This document shows, piece by piece, positions 1 to 7,277 of a stretch of 10,397 bases of DNA. Origin of the DNA: an uncultured Bacteroidota bacterium. Lineage in GTDB: Bacteria > Bacteroidota > Bacteroidia > NS11-12g > UBA955. The stretch covers positions 1 to 10,397 of the forward strand of contig CAIRMY010000193.1 of the NCBI GenBank assembly GCA_903879775.1. The letters run 5' to 3'. The position numbers and the translations under genes are program-made. Every line of letters starts with the position of its first letter. Position 1 is the first letter of the stretch. The notes beneath the pieces are model-generated. The model made no database searches. It was given only the letters and a program-made list of their open reading frames with translations, and was not told where the DNA came from.

Positions 1-14
1 AAAAATAAAAATAT

Positions 15-983
15 ATGATTGACACTTTTACAGAAATCTTAACTCAAAAGACAAAGAAAATGGGATTGAGAACAGCTTCTATGATGGCCGACCTATTAAA
101 CATATCGGAAGATTCAGCGTATCGCCGAATTAAAAACCCTAGAAGCTTGCGTGCAGATGAATTGATTGTTTTAGCAAAAGAGTTTGATATCGATCTAAAT
201 AAACTTGCTCAAACGAATCCAAATTGGCTGAGTGGAGAATATAAACCCCTCAATTTTGAGAATTACACTTCTAGCGATTTCTATAAAGAACTTGAAGCCA
301 AGCTCGATCGATGTATCCACCTACCACATTCTCAAATTACTTATGGAGCCAAAGAAATACCTTTCTTTTATTATATGTGGTTTCCAGCTTTGGCAGCATT
401 TAAAACATTCATTTGGAATCGCGAGTTTATTAAAAATCCTAAATTCAATAGTGGACCCTTTACCTTCGATTCCAAACTCGAAAGTCCACACATTAAATTG
501 GCAGAGAAATATTTAAAAGTAGCCTCTCACGAAATATGGAGCTACGAAACACTGTATTCAACACTCTACCAAATTCACCATTACAAAGAATGTGGGATGT
601 TCGAAAATACAGAAATCGGCAAACGTGTATTGCAAGAATACGATCAACTCGTTGAACTCATTCATAACCAAGCAGAAATGGGCTGCAAACTCAATCCGTT
701 TATCCCCAATTTTAAAGGTGCTAAGTACAAATTGTATTTCACCCCAATGATCAATTCCGATAACAGCATGATTTTTCACACCGTGAAAGACAAAGTTGCT
801 GTGGTGTGTTCACAAATGAGTGGTGTGGTTATCAGCGATTGCTCACAATGGGTTTGCTCAACCGAACACTGGCTCAAAACCTGTAAAGAAAATGGAACGT
901 TGTTAAGTCAAACAGGACAAGGTGCCCGAAATAAATTCTTGGTTCAGGATTATAAAACCAAAAAGAAAATGCTGGATTTATAA
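15..983 (+). CDS. Helix-turn-helix DNA-binding protein, target unknown
   Basis: A 322-residue protein. Residues about 20-62 resemble a Cro/CI-type helix-turn-helix: a helix ending in MMADLLNI, a turn, then SEDSAYRRIK as likely recognition helix, and a closing helix DELIVLAKEFDIDL. The remaining ~260 residues are rich in aromatic residues and show no signal peptide, membrane segment or catalytic motif that I recognise; they may be a sensor or oligomerisation region. The ATG at 15 is the first possible start because an in-frame TAA lies at 6-8. An alternative ATG at residue 16 would remove the first helix. Only 14 A/T-rich bases precede the start, so its promoter lies outside the window. It converges on the tetR gene, with a strong hairpin between them. 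The regulator role is inferred from the N-terminal fold only. Confidence 0.75.
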   Translation: MIDTFTEILTQKTKKMGLRTASMMADLLNISEDSAYRRIKNPRSLRADELIVLAKEFDIDLNKLAQTNPNWLSGEYKPLNFENYTSSDFYKELEAKLDRCIHLPHSQITYGAKEIPFFYYMWFPALAAFKTFIWNREFIKNPKFNSGPFTFDSKLESPHIKLAEKYLKVASHEIWSYETLYSTLYQIHHYKECGMFENTEIGKRVLQEYDQLVELIHNQAEMGCKLNPFIPNFKGAKYKLYFTPMINSDNSMIFHTVKDKVAVVCSQMSGVVISDCSQWVCSTEHWLKTCKENGTLLSQTGQGARNKFLVQDYKTKKKMLDL

Positions 984-992
984 GATTGTTGT

Positions 993-1065
993 GTTTATGA
1001 AGGTTTATAAGGGTTTATCAGGTTTATATTTAAACCCATATAAACCCTTATAAACCTTCATAAAC
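993..1065. terminator. Perfect 26-bp inverted repeat made of 10-bp units between convergent genes
   Basis: The arms 993-1018 and 1040-1065 are exact reverse complements (26 bp). The 21-nt loop itself contains a 6-bp stem, GGTTTA (1021-1026) with TAAACC (1031-1036). The left side has GTTTAT at 993, 1003, 1013 and 1022; the right side has ATAAAC at 1040, 1050, 1060 and 1070, so the hairpin is a head-to-head pair of the decamer arrays found elsewhere in this window. It lies 9 bp after the HTH gene stop and 14 bp before the tetR stop, and is followed on the plus strand by T-rich sequence. A bidirectional terminator is the likely role. The AT-rich stem and its repeat composition mean it may instead be a repeat element that inserted in inverted form. 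Confidence 0.7.
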
Positions 1066-1079
1066 TTTTATAAACTTTT

Positions 1080-1706
1080 TCAAGCCGAAACTGATACAAC
1101 CCTAGATGGATCACTCACATAAAGCACATCAATCAACTGCTTATGCAATCCATTCACCATCGAAACAAAAACGTCTTTCGATGCGCGGGTTTTTGCAATC
1201 GCATAACATCCATGCAATTGACCAATAAGCAAATATGCCATTGAACGAGAATCTACACCAGGTTTGATTTCATTGCTGGATTTTCCTGAAAGTAACGATT
1301 TTTGCAAAATCTTTACCTGCATTTCCAAAACGTCTTCAAGCTTTTGACGGAATTTCAAATCAACACCGCTCATCTCTAACATCAAATTGTACAACACATC
1401 GCCACGAAGTATCTTCTTTTCCGTTGCTTCCTGCTTTTCCGATTCAATAATTTGATAAATTGTAGACGATATTCCCTCAGTTCTATCAATAAGCCCCGAC
1501 CATTTTTTCTCATACATTGGCTTAATAATTTCATCAACCATTGCATACCCTATGTCGAGCTTCGTTGGAAAATAATGATACAATGCCCCCTTAGAAATAT
1601 TTAAATTCAATACCTCTTTGTCTGCTCGCAAAGCCTCAAATCCAACAACCTCCATCGCTTCAAAACAGCGTTTTAATATTTTTTCGCGTGTCGTATTTTT
1701 TAACAT
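1080..1706 (-). CDS. TetR/AcrR-family transcriptional regulator
   Basis: A 208-residue protein, the usual length for the TetR family. Residues about 5-55 form the N-terminal DNA-binding domain: TREKILKRCFEAMEVVGFEALR, then the signature SKGALYHYFPTKLDI containing the recognition helix and the family's conserved Y-F-x-x-K pattern. The rest is helical and should be the ligand-binding and dimer domain; it is too variable to predict a ligand. The ATG at 1706 fits the normal spacing before the first helix; the next Met (residue 18) would cut into it. A TAnnTTTG box lies 7 nt upstream and a partly symmetric ACTAGT-centred site overlaps it, so autorepression is plausible. It is separated by 178 bp from the small membrane protein gene upstream on the same strand, so whether it regulates the pheT-lptC block or a distant target is not visible. 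Confidence 0.9.
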   Translation of the reverse strand: MLKNTTREKILKRCFEAMEVVGFEALRADKEVLNLNISKGALYHYFPTKLDIGYAMVDEIIKPMYEKKWSGLIDRTEGISSTIYQIIESEKQEATEKKILRGDVLYNLMLEMSGVDLKFRQKLEDVLEMQVKILQKSLLSGKSSNEIKPGVDSRSMAYLLIGQLHGCYAIAKTRASKDVFVSMVNGLHKQLIDVLYVSDPSRVVSVSA

Positions 1707-1713
1707 AGTGTGG

Positions 1714-1721
1714 CAAATATA
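1714..1721 (-). promoter_or_regulatory. Putative -7 promoter box (TATATTTG) of tetR
   Basis: On the minus strand the bases read TATATTTG, an exact match to the Bacteroidota -7 consensus TAnnTTTG. Its G lies 7 nt before the tetR ATG, implying a transcript with almost no leader. I see no clean -33 TTTG at 19-21 bp upstream. The match is short, so confidence rests on the same arrangement occurring at other genes in the window. Confidence 0.5.
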
Positions 1722-1735
1722 CCAACTAGTCTGTA
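1720..1735. promoter_or_regulatory. Candidate TetR operator (imperfect palindrome around ACTAGT)
   Basis: TACCAACTAGTCTGTA agrees with its own reverse complement at 12 of 16 positions (TAC..ACTAGT..GTA). TetR-family operators are typically palindromes of this size next to their own gene. It overlaps the first two bases of the putative -7 box and covers the spacer, where bound repressor would block RNA polymerase. Assignment to this TetR protein is inference from position. Confidence 0.45.
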
Positions 1736-1884
1736 AAAATGTTAATAAATATGTGGAAAAGGTGTGAAATTTTTGTTATGGCATCGCAAAACACTAACAA
1801 TCATTGGTTTAAAATGTGATTATCGTGTAGAATTAATGCGAATAACCCAATGTTTCACGTCGAATTCAATAAAATAATGTGTTT

Positions 1885-2133
1885 TTACTTTTTTGAAGGA
1901 CGATTTTTTGCCCTCTGGCTTGCCAAATTTCTCTCCGATTCTTCCATCGCTACCTTGCGCAATTTCTTCACCCGAAAATAAATGACTAAGCTGAATAAAA
2001 ATACAAAAACCATCAACCAAAATTGAACAGCTGTGTAATAAACTCCAACCGATTGCATTATAAATAAGATCTCAATCAGGCTAATACCTGCCGCGACCAG
2101 GCACAACAGAGCGAGGATGTGGTATTTTATCAT
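1885..2133 (-). CDS. Small two-helix membrane protein of unknown function
   Basis: An 82-residue protein with two strongly hydrophobic segments, about residues 5-26 (ILALLCLVAAGISLIEILFI) and about 32-53 (YTAVQFWLMVFVFLFSLVIYF), followed by a basic, charged tail (KKLRKV to KNRPSKK). By the positive-inside rule that tail should be cytoplasmic, with both termini in the cytoplasm. Its 5' end overlaps the 3' end of lptC by 53 bp in another frame. A shorter start at Met26 (about 2058) would avoid the overlap but would lose the first helix, so the long form is preferred. A role next to the LPS-transport gene is suggested by position only; I recognise no family motif. Confidence 0.65.
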   Translation of the reverse strand: MIKYHILALLCLVAAGISLIEILFIMQSVGVYYTAVQFWLMVFVFLFSLVIYFRVKKLRKVAMEESERNLASQRAKNRPSKK

Positions 2134-2671
2134 GTGGTACGTTTAATGATCCAGTTACATTTAATATCTCCCAATCTGAAAATGATTGGTTACTCTCTAA
2201 TCCTACCCCCATGATAATCTGATCCTTGGTGGTAATCGTTACATTCTTATCCGTGAAAATTCTACCCCTCACTTGATCCCATATCAACTCCTCTGTGTTC
2301 AATCGCTCTCCTTTTACATTCAAAATCTCGACATCCCTCCGAACAACAATTCTCTTTTCTTCAGGATAACTTATGCCATATTCCGCTGTTAAATAACTCT
2401 GAATGTCGCCATCTGCCTCGTAAAAATCGACCTTCAAGCCTTTGTTCATCTCCATGTAAGGACGCTGAATTTGCTTTACTGCAACCAAAATAGGACTAAA
2501 TACCCTCGCACGAATCTTACCTGAATCAGTATAATCAATGCTGATTTTTTCTGCATACTCCTTCGTTACAATTGAATCGCGCTTCTTAATCCTATAGGCC
2601 GAAGTTTCCAATTCAGTGCAACCCAAAAGTCCCACAAAAAGAAAAACACAGAATAAACCTATTCCCCTCAT
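2081..2671 (-). CDS. lptC: LPS export periplasmic protein LptC (lipoprotein form)
   Basis: A 196-residue protein, the usual LptC size. LptC passes lipopolysaccharide from the inner-membrane LptBFG transporter to the periplasmic LptA bridge. The N-terminus MRGIGLFCVFLFVGLLGC is a lipoprotein signal with a lipobox ending at Cys18, so it should be lipid-anchored rather than bitopic as in E. coli. The remainder fits the LptC beta-jellyroll: KIRARVFSP, VDFYEADGDIQSYLTAEYG, RRDVEILNVKGERLNTEELIWD, DKNVTITTKDQIIMGVGLESN, DWEILNVTGSL. The ATG at 2671 lies 3 nt after the stop of the upstream gene; a TTG one codon earlier is possible but less likely. The 3' end overlaps the two-helix protein gene. After the domain ends there is a short unrelated tail (HPRSVVPGRGRY). 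Confidence 0.85.
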   Translation of the reverse strand: MRGIGLFCVFLFVGLLGCTELETSAYRIKKRDSIVTKEYAEKISIDYTDSGKIRARVFSPILVAVKQIQRPYMEMNKGLKVDFYEADGDIQSYLTAEYGISYPEEKRIVVRRDVEILNVKGERLNTEELIWDQVRGRIFTDKNVTITTKDQIIMGVGLESNQSFSDWEILNVTGSLNVPHDKIPHPRSVVPGRGRY

Positions 2672-2674
2672 CAA

Positions 2675-4048
2675 TTAATCATATTTGCGCTTGGCAAACC
2701 AAATGTCGCCAAGTTGTAATCCCAAGCCTACCACAATGTATTGCTCCCTCGGTAAATTAGTCCCCGGCACACCACGCTGTAAATATTGAACATTGATATT
2801 CACCATATTGGTAATCACCGAATTGTCGTAATACCTCTGAATTAAAGGCAACCCAAATCCGAAACTCAATCGCTGCTCTTGAATTTGATGCTCTGCACCT
2901 CCAGAACTGAAAATTTGCTGTGTGTTCGAAAACATATAACCAAAACGAATTGGCAACTTCATTTTTCTCTCCGATGCCGCTTTTTCATCGCTTGGATGAA
3001 TCACCAAACTCACACCATAATCAGACCTATCAGTATATTTTCCCTTTGTATCAAAAAACGGATTCGAACTCCAAACTTGCTTTCTATAATCCAAACTCAA
3101 ACTAAACAGTCTACGAAATTGAAAACTATAACCCAAACCATACGAAGTTGGCATATCAAAAGCGCGTGCTGAATTCGACACATTTAAAATTGTATCGCGA
3201 ATTGAGGTATATCCCGCAGAATATTCCAAACTTCGCGCCATTCGATTTTCTGCACCCGTCATGCCAGAATACATTTCATACGAACCCCCAAATTTGTGAT
3301 AGGTGCTGTCAATTTTAAAACTCGTTAAAAAGCCCAGTTGTTGCTGTGCCCCTCTCACAATAACCGATGTTGCATCTTCAACTAAGCCCAATTGTAAACT
3401 GTCAATGATACTAAACAATGTGTTGTCCTTTAACGTACCAAAAACATATCCCAAACCATACCCAATTTGAAAATGATTTCCAAATCTGAATCCTGTATTC
3501 CATTGGAACACATTCACTCCCCCAGAACCAGTATGAGCAGTTCTATTCGGCATTGGAGAAGCATTGTCAATAAAATACTGATATCCTACAGTTGTCATAG
3601 GCTTCAACACCAAAGAAGTTGCTGCACCATGTGGGATATATCTAAAAATCTTCGCCTTCTTGGCACTGTCGTAACCAATCACCTTCTTCTGAATGTGCTT
3701 CCAAACAGGCAACGCCAAACTCAAATAATTCAAACCGCCACCAGTGAAAGATTGACCAGCATCGCCAGATTTTACGATGCCTTCTTTATAATTTCCTGCA
3801 ATGTCTAACGTGGTATAACGAACGCTACCAACAGTAGCTGGATTGTATAAACTATAAGAGTAATATCCTGAATGCGTGTGCATTGCAGTATTCGCCTGCA
3901 AAAAGTTGCCTTGTGTCCATTCACCAAAACCATAGTTGCTAAAAGGAGATCTTGTCGTATTCTGACCGCTTCCTTGCGCCTGCAACGAAACAAATGAAAT
4001 TCCCAATAAACAAACGCCGAGAAACTTTTTAAGCTGATTGAACTGCAT
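2675..4048 (-). CDS. Putative outer-membrane beta-barrel protein
   Basis: A 457-residue protein with a Sec signal peptide (MQFNQLKKFLGVCLLGISFVSLQA, cleavage probably after LQA). The mature part is rich in alternating aromatic/hydrophobic strands and Gly/Tyr/Ser turns, and ends in an aromatic-rich stretch, as expected for an outer-membrane barrel. The segment SPFSNYGFGE followed by an NPAT motif resembles the start of Bacteroidota FadL/PorV-like barrels, but I cannot assign a family firmly. I chose the ATG at 4048 because it puts the signal peptide at the N-terminus; an upstream ATG at 4084 would add twelve non-signal residues. The chosen start overlaps the end of coaX by 20 bp, and the stop is 3 nt before lptC, so these are probably translationally coupled. 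The link to lptC hints at an envelope role, but substrate and function are unknown. Confidence 0.75.
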   Translation of the reverse strand: MQFNQLKKFLGVCLLGISFVSLQAQGSGQNTTRSPFSNYGFGEWTQGNFLQANTAMHTHSGYYSYSLYNPATVGSVRYTTLDIAGNYKEGIVKSGDAGQSFTGGGLNYLSLALPVWKHIQKKVIGYDSAKKAKIFRYIPHGAATSLVLKPMTTVGYQYFIDNASPMPNRTAHTGSGGVNVFQWNTGFRFGNHFQIGYGLGYVFGTLKDNTLFSIIDSLQLGLVEDATSVIVRGAQQQLGFLTSFKIDSTYHKFGGSYEMYSGMTGAENRMARSLEYSAGYTSIRDTILNVSNSARAFDMPTSYGLGYSFQFRRLFSLSLDYRKQVWSSNPFFDTKGKYTDRSDYGVSLVIHPSDEKAASERKMKLPIRFGYMFSNTQQIFSSGGAEHQIQEQRLSFGFGLPLIQRYYDNSVITNMVNINVQYLQRGVPGTNLPREQYIVVGLGLQLGDIWFAKRKYD

Positions 4049-4766
4049 GATATAATCCGTAATGTACCAATAGAGGTTCCACAAATATCTCGTTTTTAAT
4101 GTGTTTCACCAAAAACTCTGCATCTCCACCCGTTAAAATAATTGCAGAATCCGCATAATTCGACCTAAATCTATCTATCCTAGAACCAATTTCATCGAAA
4201 ATACTGCCTAGCACTCCCGATTGTATGGCCGCCTGCGTATGTCCCCCAATATCAAGACCCACCATGCTTTCCGCCAGTTCATCACCATTCGAAAGCTTGG
4301 GAAGTTTACTGGTAAATTCATGTAACGATAAATACCGCATGTTCAAACCCATAGAAATGGCTCCTCCAATATATTTTGCGTTCTTCAATAAATAATCATA
4401 AGTCATGCAAGTTCCGGCATCCACAACCATCACATCTTTTCCAGGAACCAAAAATTTTGCTCCCATCACCGCCGCCAATCTGTCTTTCCCCAATGTTTCA
4501 ATCTGCTCAATTTCAATGGTCAAATCACCACAAAGTTCATGATCGAATTCAACCGCATTGCACCGTTTCAACGCCAATAAATGTCCCTCCGGAAAATCTA
4601 CGCTATTCAAATTTCGGACCGATGAATAAATCACCTTCGCGCCCTCATTCAGAGCCATTAATTCAGCTAAATCTGGATCTGTAAACAGATCTATCAAACC
4701 ACCATTTTCATCGAAAATCGCAACTTTTACACGTGTATTTCCAATATCAATGGTTACTGTATTCAT
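4029..4766 (-). CDS. coaX: Type III pantothenate kinase
   Basis: A 245-residue cytoplasmic enzyme that phosphorylates pantothenate, the first step of coenzyme A synthesis. It is an ASKHA-fold kinase. The phosphate-binding motif DIGNTRVK is at residues 7-14, GKDR at 93-96, the DAGTCMTYD motif with the probable catalytic Asp at 116-124, the YIGGAISMGLNMR segment at 132-144 with TSKLP after it, and TGGDA at 212-216. The type III motifs are complete and the length is normal for the family. The ATG at 4766 is preferred over a TTG seven codons earlier because it places DIGNT at the usual distance from the N-terminus. It starts 24 nt after the pheT stop and overlaps the next gene by 20 bp, so it is in one transcription unit with them. 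Confidence 0.95.
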   Translation of the reverse strand: MNTVTIDIGNTRVKVAIFDENGGLIDLFTDPDLAELMALNEGAKVIYSSVRNLNSVDFPEGHLLALKRCNAVEFDHELCGDLTIEIEQIETLGKDRLAAVMGAKFLVPGKDVMVVDAGTCMTYDYLLKNAKYIGGAISMGLNMRYLSLHEFTSKLPKLSNGDELAESMVGLDIGGHTQAAIQSGVLGSIFDEIGSRIDRFRSNYADSAIILTGGDAEFLVKHIKNEIFVEPLLVHYGLYHAVQSA

Positions 4767-4790
4767 CTGTATCTTATTAATTGACAAATA

Positions 4791-7115
4791 TTAACGACGA
4801 ATCACAGCACCCGTATTCTCAAATGCAGTCATCAATTTTTGCATCGCAGCATCAGCCTCTTTATCGGTCAAAGTAGCATCAGATTTGTTCAAATGGAACG
4901 ACAATGCTACGGCCTTTTTACCGTCTTCCAACGGCTTGCCTTCGTAAACAGAAAACACATTTGTTTCAGTTAAAAAATGAATTTTTTGTCCCTTAATCAC
5001 CTTCTGCAATTCAGCAAATGTAACTGCCTTGTCAACCACCAAACTCAAGTCTCTACGCATGGTATGAAACTTCGGAGGCGCAGTATATTTCACCGCTTTT
5101 CTGGCAGGTTTCATCAACTTTTTCATTGGAATTTCCACTGAAAAAACGGTACCCGACAAATCGGCCTTCTTCATCCACGCACCTTTCACAACCTCAATTT
5201 GAATGTCGTCTATCGACAATCCACTATCAACACTGCTCAAAACCCCTGTCAACAGGCGCTTAATGTCGTAAAAGTCAACATTTCTCTGTGCAGATTCCCA
5301 GCTTTCAACCGTATTCTTACCCCAAAACACCATACTCAGCATCGGTGTTTCTTTGAATCCATTTTCCGACTTCTCATAAGTACGGCCAATTTCAAACAAC
5401 GAAACTTTATCGGCTTGACGATTCTTATTAAAAGAAACAGAATTCAACAAACCCGGAACAATGCTCTTGCGCATCACCCCCATATCAAAACTCAATGGGT
5501 TGCTCAAATGCACCAATGCATCATTTTCATCCCACCAAGTTGCTGATGTTAAGCTATTTGTAGATGCTTCGTAAACACCTTGCGACACCAAATAGGCTCT
5601 CAATTTATTCTCAATTTTGCGCTTACGCATTCCCTCAAAAGTGCCCAACGACACTTGCATTTTACCGCTCATTGGAATTTGATCGAAACCGTAAATTCGC
5701 ATCACCTCTTCATATAAATCAACCACTTCAGAAACATCATTGCGCCAAGATGGAACCTCAACTTTCAAGGCATTTCCTTCCGTTTTTACTCCAAATCCTA
5801 GGCTCGATAAAATTGAAACAACATCATTTTGAGGGATGTCGATTCCACTAAATTTATTGATTGCATCGAATTGTAAATCAATCACGTTGGCCACAAAAGG
5901 CTTAGGATAAACATCGTTGAATGCCACCACTTCGCCACCGGCAATTTGCACAATTAGGTCAGCCAAGGCACGACCATACAATTCAATATTTGCCTTATCG
6001 ATACCCCTTTCAAATCTGAAAGATGCATCGGTGTTAATCACATGTCGCTTTGCCGTTTTCCTCACAAAACCCGCATGGAAATGGGCAATTTCTAAGAATA
6101 AATTGGTTGTATTTTCTGAAACTGCAGACAATTTTCCGCCCATCACCCCAGCAATTGCTTGTGGTCCGGCTTCGTCGGCAATCACAATATCATTTTCGTT
6201 GAGTTCTTTTTCATTGCCATCGAGCAACAAAATTTTCTCACCTTGCTTGGCAAGTCGAACACTCACTTTTCCATTCAATTGATCTGCATCGAAAGCGTGA
6301 ACTGGCTGACCTACAGAGTGTAAAATATAATTTGTTGCGTCAACAACATTGTTTTTCGGTTCAATATCAATGGCTTTCAAACGGTTCTGAAGCCACTTTG
6401 GCGACGGTGCAATTTTCATACCTTCAACACGAATACCCAAATAACGCTCACTCAATTGGTCGTCTGAAATATCAACAGAAACCTTTGAATTATCTGAGTT
6501 TTTTGGCAAATGAGGGACATTTTTCTGAGGGACAGATAAACCCAACAACCCTGCTAAATCCCTCGCAACCCCAAGGTGCGAAGCGGCATCACCGCGGTTG
6601 GCTGTCAATCCGATTTCTATCACCGTATCCAATTCAACACCAAAATATTCGGCTGCTGAAATACCTACTGCCACGTCGTTTGGTAGCACCAAAATACCAT
6701 CGTGGTTGGTGCCCATTCCCATTTCATCTTCTGCACAAAGCATTCCTTCGCTGGCTTCGCCACGGATTTTAGATTTGGCAATGACGAAAGGATCTTTTCC
6801 TTTCATGTTAATTTCTGTACCCACGGTTGCCACAATGACCTTTTGGCCGGCAGCAACATTTGGAGCACCACAAACAATATTCAAAGGTTCACCTGAACCA
6901 ATATTGACAGTTGTTAATTTCAATTTATCGGCGTTAGGATGTTGCACACAGGTCAAAACCTCTCCAATTACAAATCCTTTAAGTCCACCCGGAAGACTCT
7001 GCCATTCTTCAATATGTTCAACTTCCAAGCCACTCACCGAGAGTTTATCAGCAATATCTTGTGCACCTACAGAAGTCGGTAAAATATCCTTCAGCCAATT
7101 GATCGAAATTCTCAT
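4791..7115 (-). CDS. pheT: Phenylalanine--tRNA ligase beta subunit
   Basis: A 774-residue subunit of the (alpha-beta)2 enzyme that charges tRNA-Phe. Domains in order: N-terminal MRISINWLKDILP; an EMAP-type tRNA-binding domain at about 44-148 (HPNADKLKL, VCGAPN, SEGMLC); the TANRGDAASHLGVARDLA motif at 171-188; the B3/B4 editing domain at about 210-380 (DASFRFERGID near its end); the B5 domain with VPSWRNDV and EEVMRIYGFDQIP; the catalytic-like core (LSNPLSFDMGVMRKSIVPGLL); and a C-terminal FDX-ACB anticodon-binding domain starting near PKFHTMRRDLSLVVD. Length and domain set are complete. The alpha subunit gene (pheS) is not in the window. The gene heads the minus-strand block with coaX 24 nt downstream. 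Its promoter box lies 5 nt upstream of the ATG, immediately followed upstream by a decamer repeat array. Confidence 0.97.
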   Translation of the reverse strand: MRISINWLKDILPTSVGAQDIADKLSVSGLEVEHIEEWQSLPGGLKGFVIGEVLTCVQHPNADKLKLTTVNIGSGEPLNIVCGAPNVAAGQKVIVATVGTEINMKGKDPFVIAKSKIRGEASEGMLCAEDEMGMGTNHDGILVLPNDVAVGISAAEYFGVELDTVIEIGLTANRGDAASHLGVARDLAGLLGLSVPQKNVPHLPKNSDNSKVSVDISDDQLSERYLGIRVEGMKIAPSPKWLQNRLKAIDIEPKNNVVDATNYILHSVGQPVHAFDADQLNGKVSVRLAKQGEKILLLDGNEKELNENDIVIADEAGPQAIAGVMGGKLSAVSENTTNLFLEIAHFHAGFVRKTAKRHVINTDASFRFERGIDKANIELYGRALADLIVQIAGGEVVAFNDVYPKPFVANVIDLQFDAINKFSGIDIPQNDVVSILSSLGFGVKTEGNALKVEVPSWRNDVSEVVDLYEEVMRIYGFDQIPMSGKMQVSLGTFEGMRKRKIENKLRAYLVSQGVYEASTNSLTSATWWDENDALVHLSNPLSFDMGVMRKSIVPGLLNSVSFNKNRQADKVSLFEIGRTYEKSENGFKETPMLSMVFWGKNTVESWESAQRNVDFYDIKRLLTGVLSSVDSGLSIDDIQIEVVKGAWMKKADLSGTVFSVEIPMKKLMKPARKAVKYTAPPKFHTMRRDLSLVVDKAVTFAELQKVIKGQKIHFLTETNVFSVYEGKPLEDGKKAVALSFHLNKSDATLTDKEADAAMQKLMTAFENTGAVIRR

Positions 7116-7120
7116 TGCTA

Positions 7121-7128
7121 CAAAGATA
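7121..7128 (-). promoter_or_regulatory. Putative -7 promoter box (TATCTTTG) of pheT
   Basis: On the minus strand the sequence TATCTTTG matches TAnnTTTG and ends 5 nt before the pheT ATG. No -33 TTTG is present at normal spacing; that position is occupied by the 10-bp repeat array starting at 7135. It implies a leaderless or nearly leaderless pheT operon transcript. Confidence 0.5.
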
Positions 7129-7134
7129 AGAAAA

Positions 7135-7246
7135 GTTTATAAGGGTTTATGAAGGTTTATAAAGGTTTATGAAGGTTCAATATTTGGCCGAAAACCTCAA
7201 TCCAACTAACGCTAAACTCTAAACATTAAACACTAAACACTAAACA
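7135..7246 (+). repeat. Composite intergenic repeat, copy A
   Basis: GTTTAT occurs at 7135, 7145, 7155 and 7165, an exact 10-bp period, then GTTCAA at 7175 opens the core (GGTTCAATATTTGGCCG, then AAAACCTCAATCCAACTAACG). The copy closes with five 7-bp units from 7213 to 7246 (TAAACTC, TAAACAT, TAAACAC twice, TAAACA). It is in the same orientation as the copies at 8003-8397. It fills the gap between pheT and hicB and lies directly upstream of the pheT promoter box. The core can form a short AGGTT/AACCT stem. Confidence 0.9.
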
Positions 7247-7247
7247 A

Positions 7248-7264
7248 GTTTATGCGAAGCAACG
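7248..7264 (+). repeat. Left imperfect inverted end around hicAB
   Basis: GTTTATGCGAAGCAACG partly matches the reverse complement of 7981-8001, sharing TTTAT, GCGAAGC and AACG with small gaps. GCGAAGC is also a sequence known to form an unusually stable small DNA hairpin. Confidence 0.45.
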
Positions 7265-7277
7265 CAGAGCAATTCAA

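Noticed and set aside
1740..1884. Terminator or extra gene between the two-helix protein gene and tetR
   Set aside because: I found no convincing hairpin and no open frame with a recognisable product; the segment seems to be ordinary AT-rich spacer with the tetR promoter at its end.
1820..2020. 66-residue minus-strand reading frame after the two-helix protein
   Set aside because: It mostly overlaps the two-helix protein gene in another frame, has no recognisable motif, and its start lies inside that gene.
2672..2674. TTG start for lptC one codon upstream of the ATG
   Set aside because: The ATG at 2671 gives the same signal peptide and is the more usual start; the TTG adds only one residue.
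4049..4084. Upstream ATG for the outer-membrane protein
   Set aside because: It would add MWNLYWYITDYI before the signal peptide, displacing the charged n-region; the ATG at 4048 gives a standard signal peptide.
6598..7152. 184-residue plus-strand reading frame opposite the pheT 5' end
   Set aside because: It is the antisense of highly conserved pheT codons and has the low-complexity composition typical of shadow frames.
7135..7246. Telomere-like repeats because of GGGTTTA/TAAACAC-type units
   Set aside because: The units are short, interrupted, internal to the sequence and part of a composite repeat with a non-repetitive core; nothing suggests a linear end.
7248..7270. Terminator for hicB (TGCG/CGCA stem)
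   Set aside because: The stem is only 4 bp and is not followed by a T-run in the direction of transcription.
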